Shown one piece after another: positions 19,529 through 28,600 of a stretch of DNA of 64,000 nt. Source of the stretch: Salinimicrobium sediminilitoris. Its GTDB lineage: Bacteria; Bacteroidota; Bacteroidia; Flavobacteriales; Flavobacteriaceae. The stretch is from contig NZ_JAIVCC010000001.1 in NCBI RefSeq assembly GCF_020866905.1, positions 218,365 through 282,364 of the forward strand. Direction: 5' to 3'. Both the position numbers and the translations under genes were made by a program. Position 1 is the stretch's first letter; each line of letters opens with the position of its first letter. The notes beneath the pieces were generated by a model, which made no database searches, was not told where the DNA came from, and saw only the letters and a list, made by a program, of their open reading frames with translations.

Positions 19529-20297
19529 ATAACAGTTCTTTTTGACGAGCTTTTATAACTGCCGGGTCAGCTAAAGTGCTCACAGGTAATATTTTCTTTA
19601 ATCCTTTTTCTTCTAACTTTTTGGGATCTAATTTAATAGGAGTAAGTTCTGTCGGAAGACCGACGGATGCGAAATAGTCTAAAAATTTTATTCCATCTCC
19701 AAATAATTTGTTCGAAAATTCGGCCCAAACTGCCGGAATTCCATAGGAATGTGCTACTATAATACCATGAAGCGAACTAGAAATTATATACTCGCATTCT
19801 CCGATTCTATCTATAATAGACTCCACACTAGGATAGGTGAAATCAATAACAGTTATATCTTCTGAAAATTTTTTCGATGCAATCGCTGGAAGATCAATTA
19901 TATGAGGTATAACTCCTATTTTGTACTTCTTTTTCAATTTAGGTTTATAGAACATGGATAAAAGAAGGGCAGGATCACCTACCACTTTAGGCGCTTTTAA
20001 TCCTAAATCTGTCATCCTCCTTTGGGTAAAAGGTCCGCGAACAGCAAAAAAGTTGGATTTGTGTATATGAGAGTTTTTCTCAATAATTCCTGCTCCCCAC
20101 ACATTGCAGCTTCGTGTTGCTTTGATAATCACACTTCCTATGCAAATATTTACTTTCTGAAAGGAAAATAGTGGAATCGTTTCTACTCTAATTACTTCTT
20201 TGCCAGATATCTTCTGGATCAAATAAGGATTTAATTCATCACCAAAATTAAATTTCCCCTCATTGGCATGCCACCATGCTTTTACCTTTTTTTCCAT
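19509..20297 (-). CDS. Polysaccharide pyruvyltransferase family protein
   Basis: This is predicted to add pyruvyl ketal groups from phosphoenolpyruvate to a sugar of the polysaccharide (CsaB/ExoV-like family). 262 aa, starting MEKKVKAWWHANEGKFNFGD; the short WW/NFGDELNPYL start is typical. Other family features are VWGAGII, FAVRGPFTQRRMTDLGLKAP, VGDPALLLS, GVIPHIIDL and the C-terminal SSSLHGIIVAHSYGIP with the conserved SLH triad. Pyruvylation would add negative charge, in keeping with the sulfotransferase and UDP-glucuronate genes in the same locus. Lengths in this family vary. Confidence 0.82.
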   Translation of the reverse strand: MEKKVKAWWHANEGKFNFGDELNPYLIQKISGKEVIRVETIPLFSFQKVNICIGSVIIKATRSCNVWGAGIIEKNSHIHKSNFFAVRGPFTQRRMTDLGLKAPKVVGDPALLLSMFYKPKLKKKYKIGVIPHIIDLPAIASKKFSEDITVIDFTYPSVESIIDRIGECEYIISSSLHGIIVAHSYGIPAVWAEFSNKLFGDGIKFLDYFASVGLPTELTPIKLDPKKLEEKGLKKILPVSTLADPAVIKARQKELLYVCPFK

Positions 20298-20345
20298 ATA
20301 ACTTACTGGTTTATTTTCTTGTGATATAGTAACAATAGGTTGGAA

Positions 20346-22097
20346 TTATTCCTTTGTGACCATAGTGGGTTTAGAATTTCTTGTATTTACTTCTAAAATT
20401 CGATTACAATGCTTAAGTGTACTTAACCTATGTGCAATAATTATTAGCGTAAGATTCCCATCTGAAAGTCGTTGGATAGCATTAGTAATTTCTTCTTCGG
20501 TGTCAGTATCTAGGGATGAGGTTGCTTCATCGAAAAGAAGAATTTCCGCGTTAGAATATAAAGCTCTTGCGATTCCTACCCTTTGTCGCTGCCCTCCTGA
20601 AAGTTTTGTTCCATTTTCACCTATCAGTTCATTAACACCTAAAGGAAGATTCTCTACAGTTTGCCATAAACTTGCTTTTACTAATACCTCCTTCAATTTT
20701 TTCTGGTCAATTTTATTAGGTTCATGGCCAAAAGCGACATTTTCTGCTAAAGTGCCATCTATTATATACACCTGCTGCTGCACATATCCGATTTTTTCGT
20801 AAAAAGATTTAAGATGCTTATCTTTTAATTCGATTCCATCTATCAGATATTTACCTTGGATTGGCCTTAGAAAACCTAATAAAATGTTCATAAGGGTTGT
20901 TTTTCCTGCGCCAGAGGGCCCAGTTATACCAATAACTTCTCCTTTTTGAATCTTAAGAGAAAAATTGTCTAAGATTTTTTCTTCATTTTTATCATAAGAA
21001 AAATCTACGTTTTTGAGCATCAGATAATTGTGAAAAGGGAGCTCTTCGTCTACTTCTTGATTGTCAGGTTGCTTTTTTAAGCTTTTTAAAGGTTCTAGAA
21101 TGGTTGTAACCCAGTAGAATTGGTTTAATCCATTTACGGCTATCATCATCCGATTTATTGAAGGCATAATTCGGTAACCTGCAACTGCGAATAATCCTAA
21201 AAGCTTTATAAGTTCTGAATTTGAGGGAAGGTAGTAAATACCAAAAGAAATAATTACTGCAATAGCCAACATCAAGGAGGTTTCTATGACCTTTGTTGGA
21301 GCAAGATTATAAACGTGCGTCTTTATATCAACATCTACTAGATCTTCAAGATTGTCACTAATTTTCTTTCTAAAGCTTTCTTCACTCCCAGTAATAGTTA
21401 TGTCTACATATCCGTAGATGCTCTGGAACATGTTCTTAAGGATCATGGGCTCAATTTTATTTTTTATTTCTCCCAACTTAATAGACCTGAGACGAACCCA
21501 TCGATAAAAAATAAAAAAAGGAGGCACAACGGTTATAAGAAGAAGCCCTAAGATCTGAACATTATAAAGCGCGATAAAAATAATTATTAACATTAAAATA
21601 GTTATTTCATTTATTAGATTTAAAGATCCAAGAACCTGTGCATTGGCAAATTGATTTGTTGCGTATTTTAGATCACGAACTGTAACATTAGAATTCTGGG
21701 ACTTGAAAAAAGAAAAACCGCTTCTATAATAATATTTGTGAAGACGCAATGAAAAATCTTTATAGAGAGATAAAGCAAATGTGCTGTTAATATTGGCGAT
21801 CCATAGGCTTAATATATTTTTCAGAATGACAACGATTACTAAACCCGCAGCTAATATTAAGATCAATTGACGTTGGTCTGTTAAAGAAAAAAGATCGTAA
21901 AGCCATTTGGCCCAAGCAGCTTTTTCCACGATATTTTCTTCGAGTAAAACAGAAAAAACGGGAATAATTGCTCCCAGTCCTGCTAATTCTAGCAGGGAAT
22001 TAATAAATAGTAATAAGCCTACTCCAAATAGCTTCCATTTTTGATTGTTAGGAAGTATTTGGAAAATAAAATTTAGAGTTCTAACAATTATTTTCAT
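20346..22097 (-). CDS. PglK/MsbA-like ABC transporter, candidate repeat-unit flippase
   Basis: This half-size exporter (583 aa) has a membrane domain in about residues 1-325 with six hydrophobic segments and a C-terminal ATPase domain. Walker A is GPSGAGKTT (near 380), the signature is [15 protein letters not shown], Walker B ILLFDEATSSLD, and the H-loop IIAHR. Its homologues include MsbA-type lipid flippases and PglK, which flips lipid-linked oligosaccharides. No Wzx/MATE-type flippase was found in the locus, so this protein is the best candidate to move repeat units to the periplasm. That role is inference from context. Confidence 0.86.
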   Translation of the reverse strand: MKIIVRTLNFIFQILPNNQKWKLFGVGLLLFINSLLELAGLGAIIPVFSVLLEENIVEKAAWAKWLYDLFSLTDQRQLILILAAGLVIVVILKNILSLWIANINSTFALSLYKDFSLRLHKYYYRSGFSFFKSQNSNVTVRDLKYATNQFANAQVLGSLNLINEITILMLIIIFIALYNVQILGLLLITVVPPFFIFYRWVRLRSIKLGEIKNKIEPMILKNMFQSIYGYVDITITGSEESFRKKISDNLEDLVDVDIKTHVYNLAPTKVIETSLMLAIAVIISFGIYYLPSNSELIKLLGLFAVAGYRIMPSINRMMIAVNGLNQFYWVTTILEPLKSLKKQPDNQEVDEELPFHNYLMLKNVDFSYDKNEEKILDNFSLKIQKGEVIGITGPSGAGKTTLMNILLGFLRPIQGKYLIDGIELKDKHLKSFYEKIGYVQQQVYIIDGTLAENVAFGHEPNKIDQKKLKEVLVKASLWQTVENLPLGVNELIGENGTKLSGGQRQRVGIARALYSNAEILLFDEATSSLDTDTEEEITNAIQRLSDGNLTLIIIAHRLSTLKHCNRILEVNTRNSKPTMVTKE

Positions 22098-22134
22098 ATA
22101 TATTTCTGGCAGCAGAGTTATTGCCTTTTTTTAA

Positions 22135-22968
22135 TTACACAAGGCTATATTTTCTTATTTCATTCCTGAGCAGATTAATAGGTAAAGTCATATTTTTCAG
22201 ACAGAGATTGTAATTGTACTCTGCATCCTCACACGACCATGTAAAATTTTCCCGATTATCTTGCATATAGTAAAACCTATAATTTTCATATAGAGGACAA
22301 TTCTCTTCAATCACAGGAATTGCACCGCACAGAATTGCTTCAAAAAACCGGTAGGTCCAGATAAAATCTCCTGAGGGACATAAAACAAATTGGGATTGGC
22401 AAAGATTATCATAATATTCTCTGTCCCATGCTTTTATTGGGAATCTTCTGCCTCTATCTGATAGCCAAATATATGTGTCCTTATGTCTCCAGTAGATTCC
22501 TTTCCCAAGTAAGGCTAGAATTTTTCTTTTTGCTCGAAATGTAGTTCCACTTTCATCTGGAAGTTCAAGTTTTTTCTTCTGAACTCTGTGCTTATTTAAC
22601 CATAATTCAATGACTCTTTTTCGTTCTGCGGACATTAAACCTGCAAAAGAAAACCTCACTCTGCGTTTTTCTTTCCACTCGGATTTAAGACGGTAGCAAA
22701 AATAATGGGGAAAAATAAGAGGTCTAATCAAAGATCCAATCGAGGTGGTAGGCTCAGAGTGGTTAATTGCTATCAATTCAGAAAAAAACAATCCGTCTTT
22801 ATAACCGGTGTTAAACTTTTTAGGGAAGTGTTTAACAATGAATTGCAGATTTTTTTTCTGCTCATTTGAAATGACAATAGAGTAGCCAGATTCTGCAAGA
22901 GCCTGAATAACGCGAATTTCTTGGATTTTTTCGATTTCCCTATCGATTACAATGGTACTTTTTCTCAA
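22135..22968 (-). CDS. Exostosin-like glycosyltransferase
   Basis: 277 aa. The C-terminal half contains CQSQFVLCPSGDFIWTYR, then FFEAILCGAIPVIEENCPLY, the pattern seen in exostosin (GT47)-type enzymes: a small hydrophobic strand, a CP.G turn, an arginine/glutamate helix and the GxIPV donor-site strand. The N-terminal half (ALAESGYSIVIS) looks like the first Rossmann-like domain. It lies at the upstream edge of the AT-rich glycosyltransferase block. The sugar transferred is unknown; another GT-B family is possible. Confidence 0.65.
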   Translation of the reverse strand: MRKSTIVIDREIEKIQEIRVIQALAESGYSIVISNEQKKNLQFIVKHFPKKFNTGYKDGLFFSELIAINHSEPTTSIGSLIRPLIFPHYFCYRLKSEWKEKRRVRFSFAGLMSAERKRVIELWLNKHRVQKKKLELPDESGTTFRAKRKILALLGKGIYWRHKDTYIWLSDRGRRFPIKAWDREYYDNLCQSQFVLCPSGDFIWTYRFFEAILCGAIPVIEENCPLYENYRFYYMQDNRENFTWSCEDAEYNYNLCLKNMTLPINLLRNEIRKYSLV

Positions 22969-23124
22969 AATTAGGAGGTGATATTTAATAGGTTAAGGCT
23001 AAACAGGTATCAAAGATGTTTGGCTCTAATTCTTAGCGAAGTAAAACTTGTTCAGGAGCGCTCACTTCAATCCCCCTATTCAGAGGTGACTGGATTACCT
23101 ACTCCTACGCTAAACAGGTTTTTC

Positions 23125-24564
23125 TTATATTACAATAGATTTCTGCGGTTCTTTTTCTTTCCTAAAAGGTGGAAGGCCAATGCTGCTAATATTGAAGCCA
23201 TAGTTAGCCAATTCTTTAATATTTAAGATGTTTCTTCCGTCAAAGATAAAAGCAGGCTTTAGCATGCAGTCGTAGATCCTTTCCCAGTCATAAGTTCTAA
23301 ATTCGTCCCATTCGGTCATTACCGCAATGGCATGTGCATCCCTGCAAGCTTCATAGGGTTCATTTACGACTGTAAGTAATTTTCTGTTTTCTTCCCGGCT
23401 TCTGCTGCCCAGGTAATCGAGATCGGCGTAGATCTGCTCCACTTTTACTTTTGGATCATATACCACGATCTCAGCTTGTTCGTTGAGCAGGTAATCTGCT
23501 ACATACATTGCAGCGGTCTCCCGGGTGTCATTGGTGTCCTTTTTAAAGGCCCAACCCAGCAGTGCAATCTTTTTACCGGCTACAGTATTGTACAGGTTGC
23601 TGACAATATTGGCCGCAAACCTTCTTTTCTGGTGATCGTTCATTATGATCACCTGCTCCCAGTAATCGGCTACCTCATTTAGGCCGTAAGATTTTGCGAT
23701 GTACACCAGGTTTAGAATATCTTTTTGGAAACATGAGCCCCCAAAACCAACAGATGATTTGAGGAATTTTGGGCCAATACGGGAATCCATTCCTATTGCT
23801 CTTGCTACTTCATTTACGTCAGCGCCGGTTTTTTCGCAGAGTTCGCTCATGGCGTTAATACTGGATACACGCTGTGCGAGAAAAGCATTGGCGGTAAGTT
23901 TTGACAATTCTGAGGACCACACATTGGTGGTAAGGACCCTTTCCTTCGGAAGCCAATGGTTATAAATATGAACCAGCGCCTGGATAGCATCCTGTCCTGC
24001 AGCAGTAGTCGAGTCTCCTCCAATCAATACCCTGTCTGCGTTTTGCAGATCTTCAACCGCAGTTCCTTCTGCTAAAAATTCCGGGTTGGAAAGGATCTGG
24101 AAATTTACTCCGTTGCCGGTATTGTCCAGAATGCTTTTTAAAGCCTCGGCCGTACGCACCGGCAGTGTGGATTTTTCTACTACTATTTTGTCATTTTTGG
24201 ATACCCTGGCGATCTGTCGAGCGCAAAGCTCGATCCATTTAAGATCGGCCGCCATGCCTTTACCAATTCCGTAGGTCTTGGTAGGAGTGTTTACGGAGAT
24301 GAAGATCATGTCCGCTTTATCTATGGCGGCATCCACATCTGTAGAGAAAAAGAGGTTTCTTCCCCTTGCTTCTTTTACTACTTCAGATAAACCAGGCTCG
24401 TAAATTGGAATATTTTCTACATCCTCATCATTCCATGCAGCAATTCTTGCCTCATTAATGTCAACAACAGTGACGTTGATCTCGGGGCACTTTTGTGCGA
24501 TCACGGCCATAGTTGGACCACCTACGTAGCCTGCTCCTATGCAGCAAATATTTGTTATCTTCAT
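23125..24564 (-). CDS. ugd: UDP-glucose 6-dehydrogenase
   Basis: This oxidises UDP-glucose to UDP-glucuronate with two NAD+. 479 aa, the long form also found in eukaryotes. The NAD-binding motif [17 protein letters not shown] is at residues 7-23; [17 protein letters not shown] and [13 protein letters not shown] follow; the catalytic cysteine is in [11 protein letters not shown] near residue 275. It supplies UDP-glucuronate directly and UDP-xylose through the decarboxylase at 7569-8528. The 156-bp gap on its left (22969-23124) separates it from the AT-rich glycosyltransferase block and contains no gene. Confidence 0.94.
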   Translation of the reverse strand: MKITNICCIGAGYVGGPTMAVIAQKCPEINVTVVDINEARIAAWNDEDVENIPIYEPGLSEVVKEARGRNLFFSTDVDAAIDKADMIFISVNTPTKTYGIGKGMAADLKWIELCARQIARVSKNDKIVVEKSTLPVRTAEALKSILDNTGNGVNFQILSNPEFLAEGTAVEDLQNADRVLIGGDSTTAAGQDAIQALVHIYNHWLPKERVLTTNVWSSELSKLTANAFLAQRVSSINAMSELCEKTGADVNEVARAIGMDSRIGPKFLKSSVGFGGSCFQKDILNLVYIAKSYGLNEVADYWEQVIIMNDHQKRRFAANIVSNLYNTVAGKKIALLGWAFKKDTNDTRETAAMYVADYLLNEQAEIVVYDPKVKVEQIYADLDYLGSRSREENRKLLTVVNEPYEACRDAHAIAVMTEWDEFRTYDWERIYDCMLKPAFIFDGRNILNIKELANYGFNISSIGLPPFRKEKEPQKSIVI

Positions 24565-24704
24565 TTCATTCAGATGCGGATTCCACTGATTTGGGCGGAT
24601 TACGCGGATTTGTTACCCACTGAGTTTCGCAGAGTACGGCACAGAATTAAAAGAGTCTTTCTCTGTGACCTCTGTGGGGTGCTCTGTGTCCTCTATGGTT
24701 AGAA

Positions 24705-25655
24705 TTAAAGTTTAACTTCTTTGAATTTGTTCTGATTGTTTAAGAACCAGTCATAGGTTTTTCTGATCCCTTCTTCGAGTGGAGTGGAGGAGGACCAACC
24801 TTCGTTTTTCAGCTTGTCCACGTTCATTAATTTTCGAGGAGTCCCATCGGGTTTGGAGCTGTCCCAAATGATCTCTCCCTTATGACCGGTGATCTCCTGG
24901 ATAAGTTCTGCCAGTTCTTTAATGGTCAGGTCTTCTCCTGTACCTACATTGTATAGGTTTTCTTCGAGCTTGTTGTCCAGTGCAAAAAATACAGCAGCGG
25001 CAAGGTCGTCCACGTGTAAAAATTCCCGCATTGGTTTCCCTGAACCCCATAAGGTTACCGGCACATGTCCATTCTCCTTGGCATCATGAAATTTCCTGAT
25101 CATTGCAGGAAGTACGTGGGAGGTTTCCAGGTCAAAATTGTCATGGCTCCCGTAAAGGTTAGTTGGCATAAGAGAGACAAAATCTTTTCCGTATTGTTTT
25201 CTTATGGCCTCACAAGCTTTTACTCCGGCGATCTTGGCAATGGCATACCACTGGTTGGTGGGCTCCAGGCTATCGGTTAGCAGGTATTCCTCCTTTAAGG
25301 GCTGTGGTGCGTTTTTGGGATAGATGCAGGAACTACCCAAAAAGATGAATTTTTCTACATCATTTTTGTGAGCAGCATCGATCAGGTTGTTCTGGATCTG
25401 CAGGTTCTCCATCAGGAACTGGTATGGATAATCATTGTTAGCAAGTATGCCTCCAACTCTTGCAGCTGCATCAATGACCACTTCAGGGTTTTCTGTTGCG
25501 AAGAAGTCGGTAACTGCCTGCTGGTTGCGAAGGTCCAGTTCTTTGGAGGTTTTTCCTATTAGGTCGGTGTAGCCTTCAGCTTTAAGTTTTCTCCAAATTG
25601 CGGAGCCAACCATGCCGCGGTGGCCTGCTATATATATTCTAGTTTCTTTATTCAT
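24705..25655 (-). CDS. fcl: GDP-L-fucose synthase
   Basis: This NADPH-dependent epimerase/reductase converts GDP-4-keto-6-deoxy-mannose to GDP-L-fucose. 316 aa. GHRGMVGSAIWRKL (about 11-24) binds the cofactor, SSCIYPKNAPQPLKE is a family hallmark, and QWYAIAKIAGVK carries the catalytic Y-x3-K. PTNLYGSHDNFD and SHVLPAMIRKFHDAK are also typical. It lies downstream of gmd, giving the two-step route from GDP-mannose. The 140-bp gap towards ugd is built from GCGGATTCCACTGATTTGG- and CTCTGTG-type words. Confidence 0.94.
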   Translation of the reverse strand: MNKETRIYIAGHRGMVGSAIWRKLKAEGYTDLIGKTSKELDLRNQQAVTDFFATENPEVVIDAAARVGGILANNDYPYQFLMENLQIQNNLIDAAHKNDVEKFIFLGSSCIYPKNAPQPLKEEYLLTDSLEPTNQWYAIAKIAGVKACEAIRKQYGKDFVSLMPTNLYGSHDNFDLETSHVLPAMIRKFHDAKENGHVPVTLWGSGKPMREFLHVDDLAAAVFFALDNKLEENLYNVGTGEDLTIKELAELIQEITGHKGEIIWDSSKPDGTPRKLMNVDKLKNEGWSSSTPLEEGIRKTYDWFLNNQNKFKEVKL

Positions 25656-25730
25656 CTATGTAATATTGTAGATTCTCACTTTAAGAGATTACCCCACTAT
25701 TTTCTATTTTGGAAGGTGCTATCTGTAATA

Positions 25731-25930
25731 TTTTTCTTTTTTGCATCGCCCAAAAAAGAAACAAAAAAGTCTAGGCTTACGAAACCTTTTCTAAATTTTT
25801 CATTTAGTGCCTAAATTTTATGAACTCGCGTTAATGAGAGGTGTGAAAACTATGTTCAGGTCCGCTCAAACAGCATAAAATTTTACGGCACTTTCATTTC
25901 AAATTTCACGAAAACCTTTCGATAGGCCAT
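25731..25930. repeat. 200-bp structured intergenic element, copy 2
   Basis: This is the same element as 7251-7450, with equal length and the same strand. The first third is almost identical (CATCGCCCAAAAAAGAA and AAAAAAGTCTAGGCTTACGA). The middle has diverged but retains GCCTAAATTTTATG and GCATAAAATTTTACGGC. The ends still pair (GGCTTACGAAA near 25773 with TTTCGATAGGCC at 25917-25928). It lies in the gap between gmd and fcl, inside the biosynthetic operon. Confidence 0.75.
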
Positions 25931-25951
25931 TTTCTGAATTCGATTTCTCAA

Positions 25952-25991
25952 CTCAATTCCCTCCCTTTAGGGCTGGGGTAAAGGAATTGAG
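25952..25991. repeat. Hairpin repeat with CTCCCTTTAGGG core, stem CTCAATTCC/GGAATTGAG
   Basis: A perfect 9-bp inverted repeat (25952-25960 and 25983-25991) encloses CTCCCTTTAGGGCTGGGG. The core is the same as in the hairpin at 1044-1086, but both stem arms are different and still fully complementary. It sits 39 bp past the gmd stop codon on the minus strand. Confidence 0.65.
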
Positions 25992-26030
25992 TTTACGTGT
26001 AATCCGTTCTAATCCGTGTAATCTTGTTTG

Positions 26031-27149
26031 TTACTCGAAGTAATTTAAAACCTGGTAACCACCTTCTTTCAAATGCTTATCCTTTCTCATCAACTCCACA
26101 TCACTGCTCATCATGTCTTTTACCAGGTCCTGCAGATCATATTCGGGTACCCAGCCGAGTTTGTTCTTTGCTTTACTGGCGTCTCCAATTAGCAGATCTA
26201 CTTCTGTTGGACGGAAATATTTAGGATCTACGGCAAGCACTTCTTTTCCTTCTTCTATTTGGAAGTCTGGATTGCTGCAGGATTTTACGTAGGCTTTTTC
26301 ATCTACGCCATTACCAATAAACTCAAGTTCAATTCCAACTTCAGCAAAAGCCATACGAACAAAATCCCTCACAGGCGTTGTTTTACCGGTAGCAATGACC
26401 CAGTCTTCAGCTTCTTCGGCCTGCAGGATCATCCACATCATGCGAACATAATCCTTGGCATGCCCCCAGTCTCTTTGGGCATCAAGGTTTCCTAAGTAGA
26501 ACTTATCCTGTAGCCCAAGAGCAATTCTTGAAGCTGCACGGGTAATTTTTCGGGTTACAAAAGTTTCTCCTCTTAGCGGAGATTCGTGATTGAAAAGAAT
26601 TCCATTGCAGGCATACATGCCGTAAGCCTCACGGTAATTTACCGTGATCCAGTAAGCATACATTTTAGCAACAGCATATGGACTACGCGGATAAAAAGGA
26701 GTGGTTTCTGTTTGTGGTACCTCCTGTACTTTCCCATATAATTCGGAAGTTGAAGCCTGATAGATTCGGGTCTTTTTTTCCAGTCCGAGGAGACGAACCG
26801 CATCCAAAATTCTCAATGTTCCCAATCCGTCGGCATTACCTGTATATTCAGGAGTTTCAAAAGATACGGCAACGTGAGACATTGCTGCCAGATTGTAGAT
26901 CTCGTCCGGTTGTATCTCCTGGATCAAACGAATAAGATTTGTACTGTCGGTCATGTCCCCATAGTGAAGAATAAAATTCCTGTTCTCTTCATGCGGATCC
27001 TGGTACAGGTGATCAATTCGGTCTGTATTGAATAAAGAAGTTCTTCTTTTTAATCCATGTACAGTGTAATTTTTTTTCAGAAGGAACTCAGCTAAATATG
27101 CTCCATCCTGTCCGGTTACTCCCGTTATTAAGGCTACTTTTTTACTCAT
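26031..27149 (-). CDS. gmd: GDP-mannose 4,6-dehydratase
   Basis: First committed step of GDP-fucose synthesis: GDP-mannose to GDP-4-keto-6-deoxy-mannose. 372 aa, normal family length. The N-terminal [19 protein letters not shown] is the family signature; [16 protein letters not shown], the catalytic [19 protein letters not shown] and the Y-x3-K in [12 protein letters not shown] follow. [16 protein letters not shown] and [15 protein letters not shown] are also diagnostic. It lies between the cupin gene and fcl in the operon. Confidence 0.96.
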   Translation of the reverse strand: MSKKVALITGVTGQDGAYLAEFLLKKNYTVHGLKRRTSLFNTDRIDHLYQDPHEENRNFILHYGDMTDSTNLIRLIQEIQPDEIYNLAAMSHVAVSFETPEYTGNADGLGTLRILDAVRLLGLEKKTRIYQASTSELYGKVQEVPQTETTPFYPRSPYAVAKMYAYWITVNYREAYGMYACNGILFNHESPLRGETFVTRKITRAASRIALGLQDKFYLGNLDAQRDWGHAKDYVRMMWMILQAEEAEDWVIATGKTTPVRDFVRMAFAEVGIELEFIGNGVDEKAYVKSCSNPDFQIEEGKEVLAVDPKYFRPTEVDLLIGDASKAKNKLGWVPEYDLQDLVKDMMSSDVELMRKDKHLKEGGYQVLNYFE

Positions 27150-27194
27150 TTTATTCGTTAATTACACGGATTCTGGCTGATTCCGCGGATTGTG

Positions 27195-27536
27195 TTAGTC
27201 TCTGTTATAGTCGTCTTCTATTCTCACTATGTCATCTTCCCCAAAGTAGGTGCCGTGCTGCACTTCGATGAAAACAAGTTTTTCATCTGTTGCATTTTCG
27301 ATGCGGTGTTTTGCACCCAAAGGAATCATGGCGGTTTCTCCGGTCTGATAATCTTTTACCACTCCGTCCAAGGTTATTCTTCCCGTTCCCTGAACCATAG
27401 TCCATGCTTCTGCACGTTTGTGGTGATATTGATATGATAGACGTCCTCCGGGTTTCACCTCTATTCTTTTTACTTTATGAGTATCGGCATCTTCCAATAT
27501 CCAATATTGCCCCCAGGGCCTAATGTCTGTTTCCAT
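27195..27536 (-). CDS. Mannose-6-phosphate isomerase-type cupin protein
   Basis: 113 aa, a single cupin domain equal to the C-terminal domain of type II phosphomannose isomerase/guanylyltransferases. WGQYWILEDADTHKVKRIEV, YQYHHKRAEAWTMVQGTG and IPLGAKHRIEN show the metal-binding histidines and glutamate. With the separate ManC nucleotidyltransferase at 32327-33331 it would reconstitute both functions as two proteins. It could provide mannose-6-phosphate for GDP-mannose and GDP-fucose. A phosphomannomutase was not found in the window, so that step must come from elsewhere. Confidence 0.85.
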   Translation of the reverse strand: METDIRPWGQYWILEDADTHKVKRIEVKPGGRLSYQYHHKRAEAWTMVQGTGRITLDGVVKDYQTGETAMIPLGAKHRIENATDEKLVFIEVQHGTYFGEDDIVRIEDDYNRD

Positions 27537-27649
27537 TTTTTATGAAGATTTTGCGGAGTAGAGTGGATTCCGCGGATTTTAACTTTATTCTGTGTTCACT
27601 TGTTCTCGATACAGCCTCCTTAGGTCGGCCACTCGAACTGACGCTAACT

Positions 27650-28438
27650 TTATTTTACAAGGAACCAGTTATTCAAAAGATTCTCCCGATTGTATAGCAT
27701 TTCTTTTTTTGTGGTGTAGTCTGTTACTGTTTTGCCGGCATACATGCAAATGGCCTGTCCGGCAGCAGTGTCCCATTCCATGGTAGGGGCGAAGCGGGGG
27801 TAGCAGTCGGCCTGCCCTTCTGCCACCATACAGAGCTTTAAAGAACTTCCCTTGGAAATGCTATTCACCTCCCCAAGTTCTTTTTGAAGTTCCTTTATAT
27901 ATTCCTCCGTTTCAGGAGAAAGGTGAGATTTGCTGGCTACTACTGTATATGGTTTGTTGTTTGTGGTTTGTGGAAGTTTCGTTGCTGTTTTTGCAATTTC
28001 TTCCATACCTGAAAATTCTGTAATTCCTTCTAGTTTGTAGGAACCCGTTGCCTTTTCAGCAAAATACAGTTCCTTTAATGCCGGTACATAGATCACCCCC
28101 ATTACCGGCACCTGATCTTTAACCAATGCTATATTTACTGTAAATTCTCCGTTCCTTTTAATGAATTCCTTGGTGCCGTCGATAGGATCTACGATCCATA
28201 GCTCAGACCACTGCTTTCGCTCTTCATAAGGCAGATCCTTTCCTTCCTCAGAAAGTACAGGAATATTAGTTTCCCTGAGGTATTCCATGATAATATCATG
28301 AGAAGCAAGGTCGGCTTTCGTCAGCGGAGAATCATCACCTTTGGCCTCTATTTCAAAGTCTTCATTGTTGTAGATCTCCATGATGCGTTTTCCGGCGGCT
28401 AATGAAGCTTGTATAGCTACTTCAAGTAATTGTCTCAT
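27650..28438 (-). CDS. cysQ: 3'(2'),5'-bisphosphate nucleotidase CysQ
   Basis: This hydrolyses PAP (adenosine 3',5'-bisphosphate), the by-product of sulfotransferases and PAPS reductase, to AMP. 262 aa. The metal- and phosphate-binding motifs DPIDGTKEFI and WDTAAGQAICMYAG are clear, as is the acidic cluster EEGKDLPYEERK. Its position between cysN and the GDP-fucose genes links PAPS production with clearance of PAP, which inhibits sulfotransferases. Confidence 0.93.
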   Translation of the reverse strand: MRQLLEVAIQASLAAGKRIMEIYNNEDFEIEAKGDDSPLTKADLASHDIIMEYLRETNIPVLSEEGKDLPYEERKQWSELWIVDPIDGTKEFIKRNGEFTVNIALVKDQVPVMGVIYVPALKELYFAEKATGSYKLEGITEFSGMEEIAKTATKLPQTTNNKPYTVVASKSHLSPETEEYIKELQKELGEVNSISKGSSLKLCMVAEGQADCYPRFAPTMEWDTAAGQAICMYAGKTVTDYTTKKEMLYNRENLLNNWFLVK

Positions 28439-28600
28439 TCTAAAGTTTGGTTATTGAGTTAATTGGGGATTGGTTAATTGGTTAACTGGGATTAACTGAA
28501 TGGAAATTGGTTAATCGGTCATTCATTTTTTTTTATTCTAATCCCTAATCCCTAATCCCTAATCTGTGTAATCCCTTTTAAAATCCGTGCAATCTGTGCT
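28439..28600. repeat. Short-word spacer (GGTTAATT and TAATCCC repeats)
   Basis: This gap between cysN and cysQ consists of degenerate GGTTAATTGG and GGGATTGGTTAATTGG words and then a TAATCCC run (TAATCCCTAATCCC near 28543). The same words dominate 33.8-36.2 kb. No gene was seen. Confidence 0.7.
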
